Source of the DNA: Nocardioides ochotonae
GTDB lineage: Bacteria; Actinomycetota; Actinomycetes; Propionibacteriales; Nocardioidaceae
DNA length: 64,000 nt
Reading direction: 5' to 3'
NCBI RefSeq assembly: GCF_011420305.2
Contig: NZ_CP061769.1
Coordinates: 434,001-498,000 of the forward strand
Positions 1 through 9,071 of this stretch are shown piece after piece (within the stretch, counting starts at the first letter, position 1; every line of letters begins with the position of its first letter). The notes under the pieces were generated by a model. It searched no databases. It had not been told where the DNA came from and saw only the letters and a program-made list of their open reading frames with translations. The position numbers and the translations under genes were made by a program.

Positions 1-962
1 GTCGGCTGGCTGGGCTGCGGCGCGGCGATGACGGCCTCGCCCTTGCCGGGGCGCGGGCCGTCGCGGCCCTCGCCCTTCGCGGCGCCGGCCGGGCCCGCCT
101 GACCGGGCCGGGGGTCGGTGTCGGGGACCAGGTAGCCGGCGGTGGTGGTGCTGTTCGGGGTCGAGGTGAAGTTGCCGGCGAGGTAGGAGTTCATGACCGC
201 CAGCACCGCGTCGACGTAGGCGTCGCTGTGGTTGTAGCGGTGCACCGCGGAGCGCTGGCCCGCCAGCGTGGACAGGTCCTCCTCGCCGGAGCAGAGGTAG
301 ACCGCCGTGGCCAGGGCGGCGTCGTCGACGTCCTGGGGGTTGCGCTGGCCGTCGCCGTCGGCGTCGACCCCCACGACCGACCAGGTCGAGGGGATGAACT
401 GCATCGGGCCGACCGCGCGGTCCCACCGGGTGTCGTTGTCGAACTGCCCGGCGTCGGTGTCGGAGATCCGGGCGGTGTTGCGCGTGCCGTCCAGGGCGAT
501 GCCGTAGATGCCCGGCACCGCCACGCCGTCGGTGTCGAGCTGGTTGCCGCCGTAGCGGCCGTGGTCGGACTCGATGCGCCCGATCGCGGCGACCAGCTGC
601 CAGCGCAGGTTGCACGACGTGTCGGCAGCATTGATCACGGTCTCGGCGCGCTGGTACGCCGACAGCGCCGCCGCGGGGATGGCGGCGGCGGAGACGTCGG
701 TGATCCGGGCGGCGCCGCGGCGTGCGGAGCCCGGGACGATGCTCTCCGGGGCGGAGACGCTCGCCGGGGCCTCGATCGCGCGACCGGGCACGCTGGTGCC
801 GTCGGGCAGCCGGGCCGACGAGCTCGGGTCCGAGGTCGAGGAGGCCAGGTTGGCCCCGCCTGCGCCCGCGCCCGCCAGGCTGGCGGTCCAGGCGGCCGAG
901 AGCAGGGCGAGCGGCACCAGGGCGGTGGCCTTCTGGACCCGGCTGAGTCTCGTGGCGGACAT
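1..962 (-). CDS. Secreted lytic murein transglycosylase, C-terminus beyond window
   Basis: Peptidoglycan-cleaving enzyme, probably exported. The reading frame begins at an ATG at 962 and stays open to base 1, giving 320 residues with the C-terminus missing. Residues 1-35 look like a signal peptide (basic start, then a hydrophobic Ala/Leu stretch). After a Ser/Pro-rich spacer the catalytic region has [19 protein letters not shown] with the likely catalytic Glu at about 131, and [11 protein letters not shown] near 187, both typical of SLT/MltB-type transglycosylases. A Lys/Gly/Pro-rich tail begins at about 285. It is divergent from hemL. Family assignment is strong; cell-surface location is inferred from the signal peptide. 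Confidence 0.88.
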   Translation of the reverse strand, partial: MSATRLSRVQKATALVPLALLSAAWTASLAGAGAGGANLASSTSDPSSSARLPDGTSVPGRAIEAPASVSAPESIVPGSARRGAARITDVSAAAIPAAALSAYQRAETVINAADTSCNLRWQLVAAIGRIESDHGRYGGNQLDTDGVAVPGIYGIALDGTRNTARISDTDAGQFDNDTRWDRAVGPMQFIPSTWSVVGVDADGDGQRNPQDVDDAALATAVYLCSGEEDLSTLAGQRSAVHRYNHSDAYVDAVLAVMNSYLAGNFTSTPNSTTTAGYLVPDTDPRPGQAGPAGAAKGEGRDGPRPGKGEAVIAAPQPSQP

Positions 963-1286
963 GCGCTCTCCTGGGCCTCGGTCGACGTTCGGTGTGCAGC
1001 TGTGCTCGGCGGTGGTGCAGGTGGTGCTGGCGGTGCGGGTGCGACGGCGGACGGTGCGGGCGGCCGTGTGACCTTGGTAACGACCTCTCGCGCCCGGGGT
1101 TACGCCCCGGTGACCTCAGGCGGGCCATGGGGAGTGCCCGAGGACACCCGGACCGCCTGTCGGCCATCCTTCCGCGTGATCCACGTCATGCAAACCCCCT
1201 GGGGTCCGTCATCTGCGAGGCATCGCCGATCGGGGACGGATCGCACCCGGCTGGGAGCGGTTGGCTCGTTGGGCGACAATGATCCG
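963..1286. other. Intergenic region between the transglycosylase gene and hemL
   Basis: A 324-bp divergent intergenic stretch. It holds a short hairpin (CCGGGG, TTACG loop, CCCCGG) at 1094-1110 on the transglycosylase leader side and the hemL -10 box near its right end. I see no small gene or recognisable riboswitch. Confidence 0.5.
1275..1280 (+). promoter_or_regulatory. -10 box of hemL (leaderless)
   Basis: GACAAT sits exactly at -12 to -7 if transcription starts at the hemL GTG. No Shine-Dalgarno is visible upstream of that GTG, so a leaderless message is likely. Confidence 0.45.
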
Positions 1287-2648
1287 GTGCCTGCCTCCAC
1301 GCCTCAGGCGACCACGCCGAGCAGTCCCCTCGTCACCGCCACGTCGGCCGACCTCTTCGACCGCGCCCGCGCGGTGACCCCCGGCGGGGTGAACTCCCCG
1401 GTCCGCGCGTTCAACGCGGTCGGCGGCACCCCGCGGTTCATCCGCTCCGCCGCCGGCGCCCGGCTCACCGACGTCGACGGCAACGACTACGTCGACCTGA
1501 TCGGCTCGTGGGGCCCGATGCTGCTCGGCCACGCCCACCCCGAGGTCATCGCCCGGGTGCAGGAGGCGGTCGCGCGCGGCACGTCGTACGGCACCCCGAC
1601 CGAGCCCGAGGTCGAGCTCGCCGAGGAGATCGTCGCCCGCACGTCGGTCGAGCGGGTCCGCTTCGTCTCCTCCGGCACCGAGGCCACGATGTCGGCGATC
1701 CGGCTGGCGCGCGGCTTCACCGGCCGCGACGTGGTCGTGAAGTTCGCCGGCTGCTACCACGGCCACGTCGACTCGCTGCTCGCCTCCGCGGGCTCCGGCC
1801 TGGCCACCTTCGCCGTCCCGGGCACCCCCGGCGTGCCGGTCTCCTCGACCGAGCTCACCTTGGTGCTGCCCTACAACGACCGGGCCGCGGTCGAGGCGGC
1901 GTTCGCCGAGCACGGCGACCGGATCGCCTGCCTGATCACCGAGGCCGCCCCGGGAAACATGGGCATCGTCCCGCCCGAGCCCGGCTTCAACGCCTTCCTC
2001 GCCGAGACCTGCGCGCGCCACGGTGCGCTGTTCGTCAGCGACGAGGTGATGACCGGCTTCCGTGCCTCGCGCCAGGGCCAGTGGGGCCTGGACGGCGCCG
2101 TCGAGGGCTGGGCGCCCGACCTGACCACCTTCGGCAAGGTGATGGGCGGCGGCTTCCCGGCCGCGGCGTTCGGCGGTCGCGCCGACGTGATGGCCCACCT
2201 CGCACCGGAGGGGCCGGTCTACCAGGCCGGGACGCTCTCGGGGAACCCGGTCGCCACCACCGCCGGGCTCACCACGCTGCGCCTGGCCACCCCCGAGGTC
2301 TACGCCCACATCGACGCCGCCGCGGCCACCGTCCGCGAGGCCGCCGCCGCCGCGCTCGGCGCCGCGGGCGTCACCCACACGGTGCAGCGCACCGGCACGA
2401 TGTTCTCCGTCTTCTTCTGCGAGGGCCCGGTGCGTGACTTCACCGACGCCTCGCGCACCGACGACCGCGCGTACGCCGCGTTCTTCCACGCCATGCTCGA
2501 GGCGGGGGTCTACCTGCCGCCCTCGGCGTACGAGACGTGGTTCCTCTCGGCCGCCCACGACGACCGCGCCGTACAGACGGTGCTCGACGCGCTTCCGGGC
2601 GCGGCCCGCGCGGCCGCCCGGGCGCAGGAGCAGGAGGAGCAGCGATGA
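1287..2648 (+). CDS. hemL: Glutamate-1-semialdehyde 2,1-aminomutase
   Basis: PLP enzyme that converts glutamate-1-semialdehyde to 5-aminolevulinate in the C5 haem pathway; cytoplasmic. 453 residues, a normal length. Visible features are [12 protein letters not shown] near the N-terminus, [17 protein letters not shown] at 155-171, and the PLP lysine in [11 protein letters not shown] (Lys284). The frame is open far upstream, but homology begins just after the GTG at 1287, and a -10 box is placed for a leaderless start there. The stop overlaps the next gene's ATG. It heads a run that continues into cytochrome c maturation, which fits a haem-supply role. Confidence 0.96.
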   Translation: MPASTPQATTPSSPLVTATSADLFDRARAVTPGGVNSPVRAFNAVGGTPRFIRSAAGARLTDVDGNDYVDLIGSWGPMLLGHAHPEVIARVQEAVARGTSYGTPTEPEVELAEEIVARTSVERVRFVSSGTEATMSAIRLARGFTGRDVVVKFAGCYHGHVDSLLASAGSGLATFAVPGTPGVPVSSTELTLVLPYNDRAAVEAAFAEHGDRIACLITEAAPGNMGIVPPEPGFNAFLAETCARHGALFVSDEVMTGFRASRQGQWGLDGAVEGWAPDLTTFGKVMGGGFPAAAFGGRADVMAHLAPEGPVYQAGTLSGNPVATTAGLTTLRLATPEVYAHIDAAAATVREAAAAALGAAGVTHTVQRTGTMFSVFFCEGPVRDFTDASRTDDRAYAAFFHAMLEAGVYLPPSAYETWFLSAAHDDRAVQTVLDALPGAARAAARAQEQEEQR

Positions 2649-3328
2649 GCGCCACCCCCGACACGATCGTCCACCTGCTGCGCCACGGGGAGGTCCACAA
2701 CCCCGGCGGCGTGCTGTACGGGCGCCGCGACGGCTTCCACCTGTCCGAGCTCGGGCGGACCATGGCCCAGCGGGTCGCGGACACCATCAAGGACCGCGAC
2801 ATCACCCACCTGGTCTCCTCCCCGCTGGAGCGCGCCCAGGAGACCGCGGCGCCGCTGGCCGCCGCGCGTGGGCTCGAGGTCACCCTCGACCCGCGGGTGA
2901 TCGAGTCGAGCAACGCCTTCGAGGGGATCAGCTTCGGCGAGGGCCCGATGACGCTGGTCAAGCGCCCGAAGCTGTGGCGCCACCTGTGGAACCCGTTCCG
3001 GCCCTCGTGGGGCGAGCCCTACACCGAGATCGTGAACCGGATGATGTCGGCGGTCCACGACGCGCGGGTGGCCGCTGCCGGCCACGAGGCCGTGATCGTC
3101 TCCCACCAGCTGCCGATCTGGACGACCCGGCTGGCCGCGGAGAAGCGCTCGTTCCTGCACGACCCGCGCAGCCGCCAGTGCACGCTGTGCTCGCTGACCT
3201 CCTTCCACTTCGTGGGCGACCGGCTGGCCCAGGTCAGCTACTCCGAGCCCGCGGGTGACCTGATCCCCACCGCAGACAAGAAGGCGCCGTTCTCCGCAGG
3301 CGGCGCACCCGAGGAACGCAGGCCGTGA
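2645..3328 (+). CDS. Histidine phosphatase family protein (phosphoglycerate mutase-like)
   Basis: Member of the RHG phosphatase superfamily; the substrate cannot be read from sequence. 227 residues. The motif [10 protein letters not shown] places the phospho-accepting His at residue 14. [10 protein letters not shown] near residue 155 supplies the second catalytic His, and [14 protein letters not shown] carries the usual acidic residues. The ATG at 2645 overlaps the hemL stop, and the 3' end overlaps the thioredoxin gene, so it lies in a translationally coupled hemL-to-ccs run. Genes of this family often sit between hemL and the ccs genes in actinobacteria, but the biochemical reason is unknown. 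Confidence 0.9.
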   Translation: MSATPDTIVHLLRHGEVHNPGGVLYGRRDGFHLSELGRTMAQRVADTIKDRDITHLVSSPLERAQETAAPLAAARGLEVTLDPRVIESSNAFEGISFGEGPMTLVKRPKLWRHLWNPFRPSWGEPYTEIVNRMMSAVHDARVAAAGHEAVIVSHQLPIWTTRLAAEKRSFLHDPRSRQCTLCSLTSFHFVGDRLAQVSYSEPAGDLIPTADKKAPFSAGGAPEERRP

Positions 3329-3927
3329 CCCACCGCCACCCCGTGACCAAGCCCCACCCCCGCGCCCTGCTGGTCATCCTGCTCGCCACGGCGCTCGTGG
3401 CGCTCACCGCGTGCACCTCCATCAGCGGCACCAACTCCGGCGGCTACATCACCGGCGACGGGGCCGTGGTGCAGTACGACCCGGCGGACCGCTCGGACGC
3501 CGTCGAGTTCGCGGGGGAGACGCTCCAGGGCGAGGAGCTCGACCTCGCCGACCTGCGCGGCGACGTGGTCGTGGTCAACACGTGGTGGTCGGGCTGCCCG
3601 CCGTGCCGCACCGAGATGCCGATGCTCGTCGAGGCGGAGAAGGAGCTGGCGAAGGAGGGCGTGTCCTTCGTCGGGATCAACATCCGCGACAACAGTCCCG
3701 CACAGGGCCAGGCCTTCGAGCGCTCCTTCGGCGTCGACTACCCCTCGATCTACGCCGTCGACGGCGAGGCCCTGCTCGCCTTCTCCCACGTCACCAACCT
3801 GCGCAGCGTCCCCACCACGATCGTGCTGGACCGCGAGGGCCGCGTGGCCGCGCTCATCAACGGAGCGATCCCCGGCAAGGTCACCCTGACCGACGTCGTC
3901 GAGGAGATCGCGGCCGAGGAGGCCTGA
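3325..3927 (+). CDS. TlpA/ResA-family thiol-disulfide oxidoreductase, lipoprotein
   Basis: Extracytoplasmic thioredoxin-fold protein expected to keep the haem-binding cysteines of apocytochrome c reduced. 200 residues. The hydrophobic segment LLVILLATALVALTAC ends in a lipobox with Cys30 as the likely lipid anchor. The active site is WWSGCPPCRTEMP with a CPPC pair at 91-94, and the cis-Pro region is SVPTTIVLDREG. The GTG at 3325 overlaps the previous stop; a second GTG at 3343 is a possible alternative start. It is followed directly by ccdA, its expected electron donor, so it probably serves as the ResA/CcsX function. Confidence 0.93.
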   Translation: MTHRHPVTKPHPRALLVILLATALVALTACTSISGTNSGGYITGDGAVVQYDPADRSDAVEFAGETLQGEELDLADLRGDVVVVNTWWSGCPPCRTEMPMLVEAEKELAKEGVSFVGINIRDNSPAQGQAFERSFGVDYPSIYAVDGEALLAFSHVTNLRSVPTTIVLDREGRVAALINGAIPGKVTLTDVVEEIAAEEA

Positions 3928-3930
3928 GCG

Positions 3931-4686
3931 ATGGTCGACTGGTTCACCTCGACCGCAGGGTCGGGGTCGCTGATCCTGGCGGTCCCGGTGGCGATCCTCG
4001 CCGGGCTGGTGGCGTTCCTGTCGCCCTGCGTGATCCCGCTGCTGCCGGCGTACCTCTCCTACTCCACCGGGCTCTCCGGCGCGGACCTCGCCACCGGGCA
4101 GGTGCGCCGCGGCCGGATGGCGCTCGGGTCGCTGCTCTTCGTGCTCGGCTTCAGTGCGGTGTTCGTGATGCTCGGCCTGGCCAGTGGCGGGGTCGCCCGC
4201 TGGTTCCAGGTCAACCAGGGCACCCTCAATCTGGTCCTCGGCGTCATCGCCATCGTGATGGGCCTGGCCTTCATGGGCCTGGTGCCGCTGCTGCAGCGTG
4301 ACGTCCGGGTGCACAAGATCCCCTCGGTCGGCCTGGCCGCCGCCCCGGTCGTCGGCTTTCTGTTCGGCCTGGGCTGGACGCCGTGCGCCGGCCCCACCCT
4401 CGGGGTGATCACCACGCTGGCCTACGCCGAGGGCACCGCCAGCCGCGGCGCGCTGCTTCTGGGCGCGTACTCGCTGGGCATCGGGCTGCCGTTCATCGTG
4501 GCCGGCATCTTCTGGGACCGCGCACTGGGCGCCCTGAAGGTGCTGCGTCGCCACCAGCTGCTGATCACCCGGCTCGGCGGCGGGATGCTCATCCTGGTCG
4601 GCCTCGCGCTCGTCACCGGCTGGTGGGACTACGCCGTCAGCTGGCTCCAGATCCACCTGATCTCCGATTTCGAAGTGGCGGTCTGA
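3931..4686 (+). CDS. ccdA: Cytochrome c biogenesis protein CcdA
   Basis: Polytopic membrane protein that passes electrons from cytoplasmic thioredoxin to the extracytoplasmic TlpA/ResA protein. 251 residues with about six hydrophobic segments. The redox cysteines lie in the paired motifs FLSPCVIPLLPAYLSY (Cys33) and GWTPCAGPTLG (Cys152), the arrangement typical of the family. It starts 3 bp after the thioredoxin stop and its own stop overlaps the resB ATG, so the order TlpA-CcdA-ResB-CcsB is a classic System II cluster. Confidence 0.96.
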   Translation: MVDWFTSTAGSGSLILAVPVAILAGLVAFLSPCVIPLLPAYLSYSTGLSGADLATGQVRRGRMALGSLLFVLGFSAVFVMLGLASGGVARWFQVNQGTLNLVLGVIAIVMGLAFMGLVPLLQRDVRVHKIPSVGLAAAPVVGFLFGLGWTPCAGPTLGVITTLAYAEGTASRGALLLGAYSLGIGLPFIVAGIFWDRALGALKVLRRHQLLITRLGGGMLILVGLALVTGWWDYAVSWLQIHLISDFEVAV

Positions 4687-6440
4687 TGTCACCCACGTCC
4701 CACGAGCCCGGCGCTCCCGGAATCACCCGCGAGACGTCCGAGCCTCTCGACCCCTCCGGCGGTGCCGGGGTCCCCGGCGGTCCTCGAGGCACCGGAGGCT
4801 CAGGGGGCGACGGCGCGCCCCGACGCGGGGCCGGCGAGCTCGGCATCGGCGAGCTGCTGCGCTGGGTGTGGCGCCAGGTCACCTCGATGCGCACCGCGCT
4901 CGTGCTGCTGCTGCTCCTGGCGCTGGCGGCCGTGCCCGGCTCGATCATCCCGCAGGAGGGCGTGGACTCCCTCGCCACCTCGCAGTGGAAGGACGAGCAC
5001 CCCGATCTGACGCCGGTCTATGAGTGGCTGGGCCTGTTCGACGTCTACGGCACGGTGTGGTTCTCCGCGATCTACATCTTGTTGATGCTCTCGCTGATCG
5101 GGTGCATCCTGCCGCGGACGTTCCACTACGCGAAGGCCATCCGCAAGCCTCCGCCGCGCGCCCCGCGCAACCTCTCCCGGCTGCCCGACCACGCGTCGTA
5201 CACGACCGCCGACAGCGTCGAGGACGTGCTCGAGAGGGCCCGCGGCGTGCTCAAGCGGCGCCGCTATCGGGTGCGCCCGGCCGCGCTGGACCCCGAGGGC
5301 GAGGCCGCGGTGGCCAGCGAGAAGGGCTACCTGCGCGAGGTCGGCAACCTGCTCTTCCACGTCTCGGTGATCGTGGTGCTCGTCGGCTTCGCCGTGGGCT
5401 CGCTGTTCGGCTACCGCGGCGGCGTGCTGCTGGTGGTCGGCAACGGCTTCTCCAACAGCCTCACCCAGTACGACGACTTCGTCCCCGGCGACCTCTTCGA
5501 CGCCGACCAGATGGAGCCGTTCTCCTTCACCGTCGAGGACTTCGACGTGGACTGGCTGACCACCGGCCCGCGCGCCGGCATGGCGCAGAAGTTCAACGCC
5601 GCGCTGCGCTACAAGGAGGGCCGCGACGGCGAGGAGAAGGAGTACGACCTGCGGGTCAACCACCCGCTGGCGATCGGCGACACCGAGGTCTTCCTCATCG
5701 GCCACGGCTACGCCCCGGTGATCACGATCCGCGACGGCAACGGCGAGGTGACCTACAGCGGGCCGACGATCTTCCTGCCTCAGGACATGAGCCTGTTCTC
5801 CTTCGGCGTCGTGAAGGCGCCGGACTCGCCGACCGGGCAGGTCGGCCTGGAGGGCGTGTTCTACCCGACGTTCTCGATGACCCCGGACGGCGACCCGGTC
5901 AACGTCTTCGGCGACCTCGCCAACCCGCTGCTCTCGGTGCTCGTCTACACCGGCGACCTGGGCCTCGACGACGGCGTGCCGCAGTCGGTCTACGTGCTGC
6001 CCAAGGGCGACGCCGAGCAGGTCACCAACCCCGACGGCACGCCGCTGCGTCTGGACATGCAGCCCGGCGACACCGTGCAGCTGCCCGACGGCCTGGGCTC
6101 GGTCAGCTTCGAGGGCGTCGAGCGCTGGAACCGGCTCCAGATCAGCCAGACCCCCGGCAAGATGGTCGCACTCACCGGCGTGGTCCTGGCCCTGGTCGGC
6201 CTGCTGGGCTCGCTGTTCATCCGCCCTCGACGCGTCTGGGTGCGTGCCCGTCGCGAGGGCGGGGTGACACTGGTGGAGGTCGCCGCGCTGGACCGCTCCG
6301 GCGGCGGCGACGTGTCCACCGAGATCGACGCGCTCCTCGAGGCGCTCGGCGCGCCCGATGACCAGGAGCGCCCGTACGACCCGCAGCACCCGACCCAGCA
6401 CCACCCCCAGCACCACCCCCGGTCCAAGGAGGACTCGTGA
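4686..6440 (+). CDS. resB: Cytochrome c biogenesis protein ResB
   Basis: Membrane partner of CcsB in the System II haem lyase, which exports haem and attaches it to apocytochrome c. The ATG at 4686 overlaps the ccdA stop and gives 584 residues; the frame is open upstream but that part is ccdA in another frame. A Pro/Gly-rich cytoplasmic leader of about 60 residues precedes the first membrane segment (TALVLLLLLALAAVPGSIIPQ). A second segment lies near 118-136, a third near 215, a large extracytoplasmic region follows, and a last segment near 500. The extreme C-terminus is a short His/Gln-rich run (HPTQHHPQHHPR), which could bind metal or haem but may be low-complexity tail. Confidence 0.95.
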   Translation: MSPTSHEPGAPGITRETSEPLDPSGGAGVPGGPRGTGGSGGDGAPRRGAGELGIGELLRWVWRQVTSMRTALVLLLLLALAAVPGSIIPQEGVDSLATSQWKDEHPDLTPVYEWLGLFDVYGTVWFSAIYILLMLSLIGCILPRTFHYAKAIRKPPPRAPRNLSRLPDHASYTTADSVEDVLERARGVLKRRRYRVRPAALDPEGEAAVASEKGYLREVGNLLFHVSVIVVLVGFAVGSLFGYRGGVLLVVGNGFSNSLTQYDDFVPGDLFDADQMEPFSFTVEDFDVDWLTTGPRAGMAQKFNAALRYKEGRDGEEKEYDLRVNHPLAIGDTEVFLIGHGYAPVITIRDGNGEVTYSGPTIFLPQDMSLFSFGVVKAPDSPTGQVGLEGVFYPTFSMTPDGDPVNVFGDLANPLLSVLVYTGDLGLDDGVPQSVYVLPKGDAEQVTNPDGTPLRLDMQPGDTVQLPDGLGSVSFEGVERWNRLQISQTPGKMVALTGVVLALVGLLGSLFIRPRRVWVRARREGGVTLVEVAALDRSGGGDVSTEIDALLEALGAPDDQERPYDPQHPTQHHPQHHPRSKEDS

Positions 6441-7480
6441 GCAACGCAGCGTGGGAGACCCTCAGCAACCAGGCGCTCGTCGTCTGTGGGGCTGTCTACT
6501 TCCTGGCCCTGCTGTCCCATCTCATCGAGTGGTCGGCGCTGCGCAAGCTGCCCGCCTCGGCGGGATCGGTGACCGCGCCGGCGGAGTCCGGCCGTGGCAG
6601 CGTCGCCGTCGCCACCGGCGGCCCTGACGGGGTGGGGGAGGAGCCGGTCGACGACGACGTCGTCCGCCGTACCACCCTCTTCGGTCGGCTGGGGCTGCTG
6701 CTGCTGATCATCGCCACCGCCGTGCACGCGGTGTCGCTGGTCTCGCGTGGCATGGCCGCTGACCCCAACCGGGTGCCGTGGGGCAACATGTTCGAGTTCA
6801 CGCTCTCGGCGACCTTCGTGCTCGCGCTGGGCTACCTGCTGGCCTACCGCCGCTTCTCGCTGGCCTGGATGGGCCCGATCGTCGCCGGCCTCGAGGTGTC
6901 GGTGCTGATGGCGGCCGCGATCTGGCTGCACGACGAGGTCGCCCCGCTGACCGAGGCGCTCGACTCGCCGTGGCTGGTGATCCACGTGGTCTCCGCGATC
7001 ATCGCCACCGGCGCCTTCACCCTCGGCGGCATCGGCTCGGTGCTGTTCCTGCTCAAGGAGCGTGCGGTCGCCAAGGGCCTGACCGGCGGCTACCTCGCCC
7101 GGGTGCCGTCCCCGGCCCGCCTGGACCTCATCTCCTACCGGATGCACGCCTTCGCGTTCCCGGTGTGGACCTTCGCGGTGCTGATCACCGGGCCGATCTG
7201 GGCGCACCAGGCCTGGGCCTCGTACTGGAGCTGGGACCCCAAGGAGGTCTGGGCGTTCATCACCTGGGTCATCTACGCCGCCTACCTGCACGCGCGGGCC
7301 ACGGCGGGCTGGAAGGGGCGCAACGCCGCGATCCTGGCGCTGGTCGGCCTGGCCACGCTGTGGTTCAACTTCATCGGCATCAACTTCTTCTCCTCCACCA
7401 GCCAGCACTCCTACGCCGCGCCCGACCTGGGCGCCGGCACGAGCGCGGTGGCCCCGGTGACGCCGGGCGCCTCCGGCTAG
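6437..7480 (+). CDS. ccsB: Cytochrome c biogenesis protein CcsB (ResC)
   Basis: Haem-handling subunit of the System II cytochrome c synthase. 347 residues, mostly membrane segments. The tryptophan-rich WWD-type motif is visible as YWSWDPKEVWAFITW near residues 263-277, with family-conserved histidines in the surrounding helices. The GTG at 6437 overlaps the resB stop by four bases. A variable loop of about 45 residues after the first helix is Gly/Ser/Asp-rich and probably cytoplasmic. It is the last gene of the hemL-ccs run; a strong hairpin follows 34 bases after its stop. Confidence 0.96.
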   Translation: MSNAAWETLSNQALVVCGAVYFLALLSHLIEWSALRKLPASAGSVTAPAESGRGSVAVATGGPDGVGEEPVDDDVVRRTTLFGRLGLLLLIIATAVHAVSLVSRGMAADPNRVPWGNMFEFTLSATFVLALGYLLAYRRFSLAWMGPIVAGLEVSVLMAAAIWLHDEVAPLTEALDSPWLVIHVVSAIIATGAFTLGGIGSVLFLLKERAVAKGLTGGYLARVPSPARLDLISYRMHAFAFPVWTFAVLITGPIWAHQAWASYWSWDPKEVWAFITWVIYAAYLHARATAGWKGRNAAILALVGLATLWFNFIGINFFSSTSQHSYAAPDLGAGTSAVAPVTPGASG

Positions 7481-7513
7481 CGACTCGAGCCGTCCCCGCC
7501 GCGGGCGGACGCA

Positions 7514-7550
7514 GACGGGCCCCGACCACCACTGGTGGTCGGGGCCCGTC
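7514..7550. terminator. Bidirectional terminator after ccsB
   Basis: Perfect 18-bp inverted repeat (GACGGGCCCCGACCACCA and its complement) with one central base. It lies between convergent ccsB and the small gene ending at 7580, so it can serve both strands. No T-tract follows. Confidence 0.8.
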
Positions 7551-7579
7551 CGTGTGTGTGGGGGCCTGCGTGCGGCGCC

Positions 7580-7798
7580 TCAGCCGGCCGAGGGGCTCTC
7601 GGGATCCTCGGGGTGGCGGCGCTTGCGCTCGAGGTCGCGCAGGAAGTCCTCGTCGTCGTCGGGGGCGATGATCCGCGGCGGCTGCGGGCGCGGGCGGCGG
7701 GTCGGAAGACCGGGGCCCTGGCCGGAGCGCTGCATGGCACGGACAGCGAGGTAGGTCACCGCAGCGAAGATGGCGACGACGAGGAGGAACTTGAGCAC
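7580..7798 (-). CDS. Small single-pass membrane protein, unknown function
   Basis: 72 residues. The N-terminus MLKFLLVVAIFAAVTYLAVRAMQR is one membrane helix, followed by a Pro/Arg linker and an acidic-basic cytoplasmic tail (PDDDEDFLRDLERKRRHPED). I recognise no enzyme motif. It is divergent from the DUF4229-like gene with 55 bp between starts, and TAGGCT lies at -12 to -7 from its ATG, which supports this strand and start. A role beside cytochrome maturation is only positional. Confidence 0.68.
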   Translation of the reverse strand: MLKFLLVVAIFAAVTYLAVRAMQRSGQGPGLPTRRPRPQPPRIIAPDDDEDFLRDLERKRRHPEDPESPSAG

Positions 7799-7804
7799 GC
7801 CCCC

Positions 7805-7810
7805 AGCCTA
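7805..7810 (-). promoter_or_regulatory. -10 box of the 72-residue membrane protein gene
   Basis: TAGGCT on the minus strand, at -12 to -7 if transcription starts at the ATG (leaderless). Confidence 0.45.
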
Positions 7811-7841
7811 GGCCGGGGCCGGTCGGACCCAGGGCGGCGGA

Positions 7842-7847
7842 TACCCT
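7842..7847 (+). promoter_or_regulatory. -10 box of the DUF4229-like gene
   Basis: TACCCT at exactly -12 to -7 from the GTG at 7854, consistent with a leaderless transcript. Confidence 0.45.
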
Positions 7848-7853
7848 GAAGGG

Positions 7854-8120
7854 GTGAAGGAGTTCTGGATCTACACCGGCCTGCGTGCCCTGCTCTTCGT
7901 CGCGGCGCTCGGCGTCGTGTCGGTGGTGTGGTGGCTGATCACGGGCGGCGTCGACCTGTTCTTCGCCGTGATCGTGGCGTTCCTGATCAGCGGTTTCAGC
8001 TCGCTGGTCCTGCTCGACAAGTACCGCGAGGCCTTCGCCCTGCGGGTGCAGCAGCGCGCGGACCGGGCGGCCGCGAAGTTCCAAGAGCGCGCGGCCAGCG
8101 AGGACGACGACGAGCGCTGA
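7854..8120 (+). CDS. DUF4229-like small membrane protein
   Basis: 88 residues with two membrane helices (about 5-27 and 32-50) and a charged C-terminal tail (DKYREAFALRVQQRADRAAAKFQERAASEDDDER). The pattern of an aromatic-Leu start, two helices, then an Arg/Ala/Glu amphipathic tail is that of actinobacterial DUF4229 proteins, whose function is unknown. The start is the GTG at 7854, supported by the -10 box. It stands alone between the small divergent gene and a lipoprotein gene. Confidence 0.8.
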   Translation: MKEFWIYTGLRALLFVAALGVVSVVWWLITGGVDLFFAVIVAFLISGFSSLVLLDKYREAFALRVQQRADRAAAKFQERAASEDDDER

Positions 8121-8334
8121 CGCGCTCCTCCTCCTGCTCCTCCGCTCCCCGGGGTAGGTGCTTCTCGGCGCAGTTGCGCGCACGCCACCCCGCGGCAACC
8201 CCCACGAGCCACCCGCGCCGCTGTGGCCACGGGCACGTTTGTGCGCCTCGGGCCGGAGGCAGGCATAAGGGGAGGTCGTCTCGATCAGCGGCGCCGCCGT
8301 ACGGCGACCTCCATCCAGCACCGGGGGATCCTTC

Positions 8335-9057
8335 ATGCGCCATGCCCGTTCTGTCCGTCGCTCCGTCGCCGCCCTCGCCTGCGCCGGCCTGCTCTCGCTG
8401 ACCGCCTGCTCGGGGGACTCCGAGCCGGAGGCGAAGGAGGGCGGGAGCAGCGAGGCGCCGGCCGGCGACATCGCGGAGGACGCTGCCGAGGACACCGCCG
8501 CGGACGCCGAGGCGACGCCGGCCGAGGGGCAGCCCGACTGGGCGTACCCGCTGGCCACCGCCGGTGAGCTGATCTCCACCTTCGAGGTCGGCGACATCAC
8601 CGTCGAGGTGCACCAGGTCGGCACCTCCACCGCCGACCGGGACGGCACCTTCGTGGACTCCGAGACCAAGGAGCCGCTGCTGGCCGAGGGCGACGAGATC
8701 GTGTTCGTCAACTACGTGATCACCAACAACGGCGACCCGATCGACCTGGGACCCAGTCTGGTCAAGATCACGCCCCGCTACGACGACTGGACGCAGCTGA
8801 TCGGCATGGAGGGCGTGTTCGACATCGAGCAGTTCGACGAGCTCGGCGTGAACATCGGAGCCCTGGGCCCCGACGGCTACCGCGAGCCGGCGGTGTACAC
8901 CTTCGACACGGGCGAGACCTACTCCTACGCCCAGAACTTCATCTACCAGAAGGACTCGCCGATCACCTTCACCGCCGAGGCCGTCCCGGTCGACGCGAAG
9001 GGCGAGATGCTGCTGCGCAAGCGCCTCGACGGCAGCGGCACGGGCACCATCCGCTGA
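8335..9057 (+). CDS. Putative lipoprotein, unknown function
   Basis: 240 residues. The basic N-terminus, hydrophobic core and lipobox LLSLTAC give a lipid-anchored Cys at about 25. A 40-residue Glu/Ala-rich spacer follows, as is common in actinobacterial surface lipoproteins. The remainder (about 70-240) has beta-rich, immunoglobulin-like patterning with phrases such as FEVGDITVEVHQVG and DEIVFVNYVITNNGDP, reminiscent of DUF4352-type extracellular domains; that resemblance is weak. A purine-rich GGGGGAT precedes the ATG. No operon partner is evident: menA is convergent. Confidence 0.75.
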   Translation: MRHARSVRRSVAALACAGLLSLTACSGDSEPEAKEGGSSEAPAGDIAEDAAEDTAADAEATPAEGQPDWAYPLATAGELISTFEVGDITVEVHQVGTSTADRDGTFVDSETKEPLLAEGDEIVFVNYVITNNGDPIDLGPSLVKITPRYDDWTQLIGMEGVFDIEQFDELGVNIGALGPDGYREPAVYTFDTGETYSYAQNFIYQKDSPITFTAEAVPVDAKGEMLLRKRLDGSGTGTIR

Positions 9058-9071
9058 CCCGCGCCGCGGCC

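Noticed and set aside
1060..1130. Possible c-di-AMP (ydaO-type) riboswitch upstream of the lytic transglycosylase
   Set aside because: Only a short GGGG/CCCC hairpin is present; the conserved ydaO end and core segments are missing.
228..1286. Rightward open frame running into hemL from 228
   Set aside because: It is antisense to the lytic transglycosylase gene, shows no protein-like pattern, and homology to HemL begins only at 1287.
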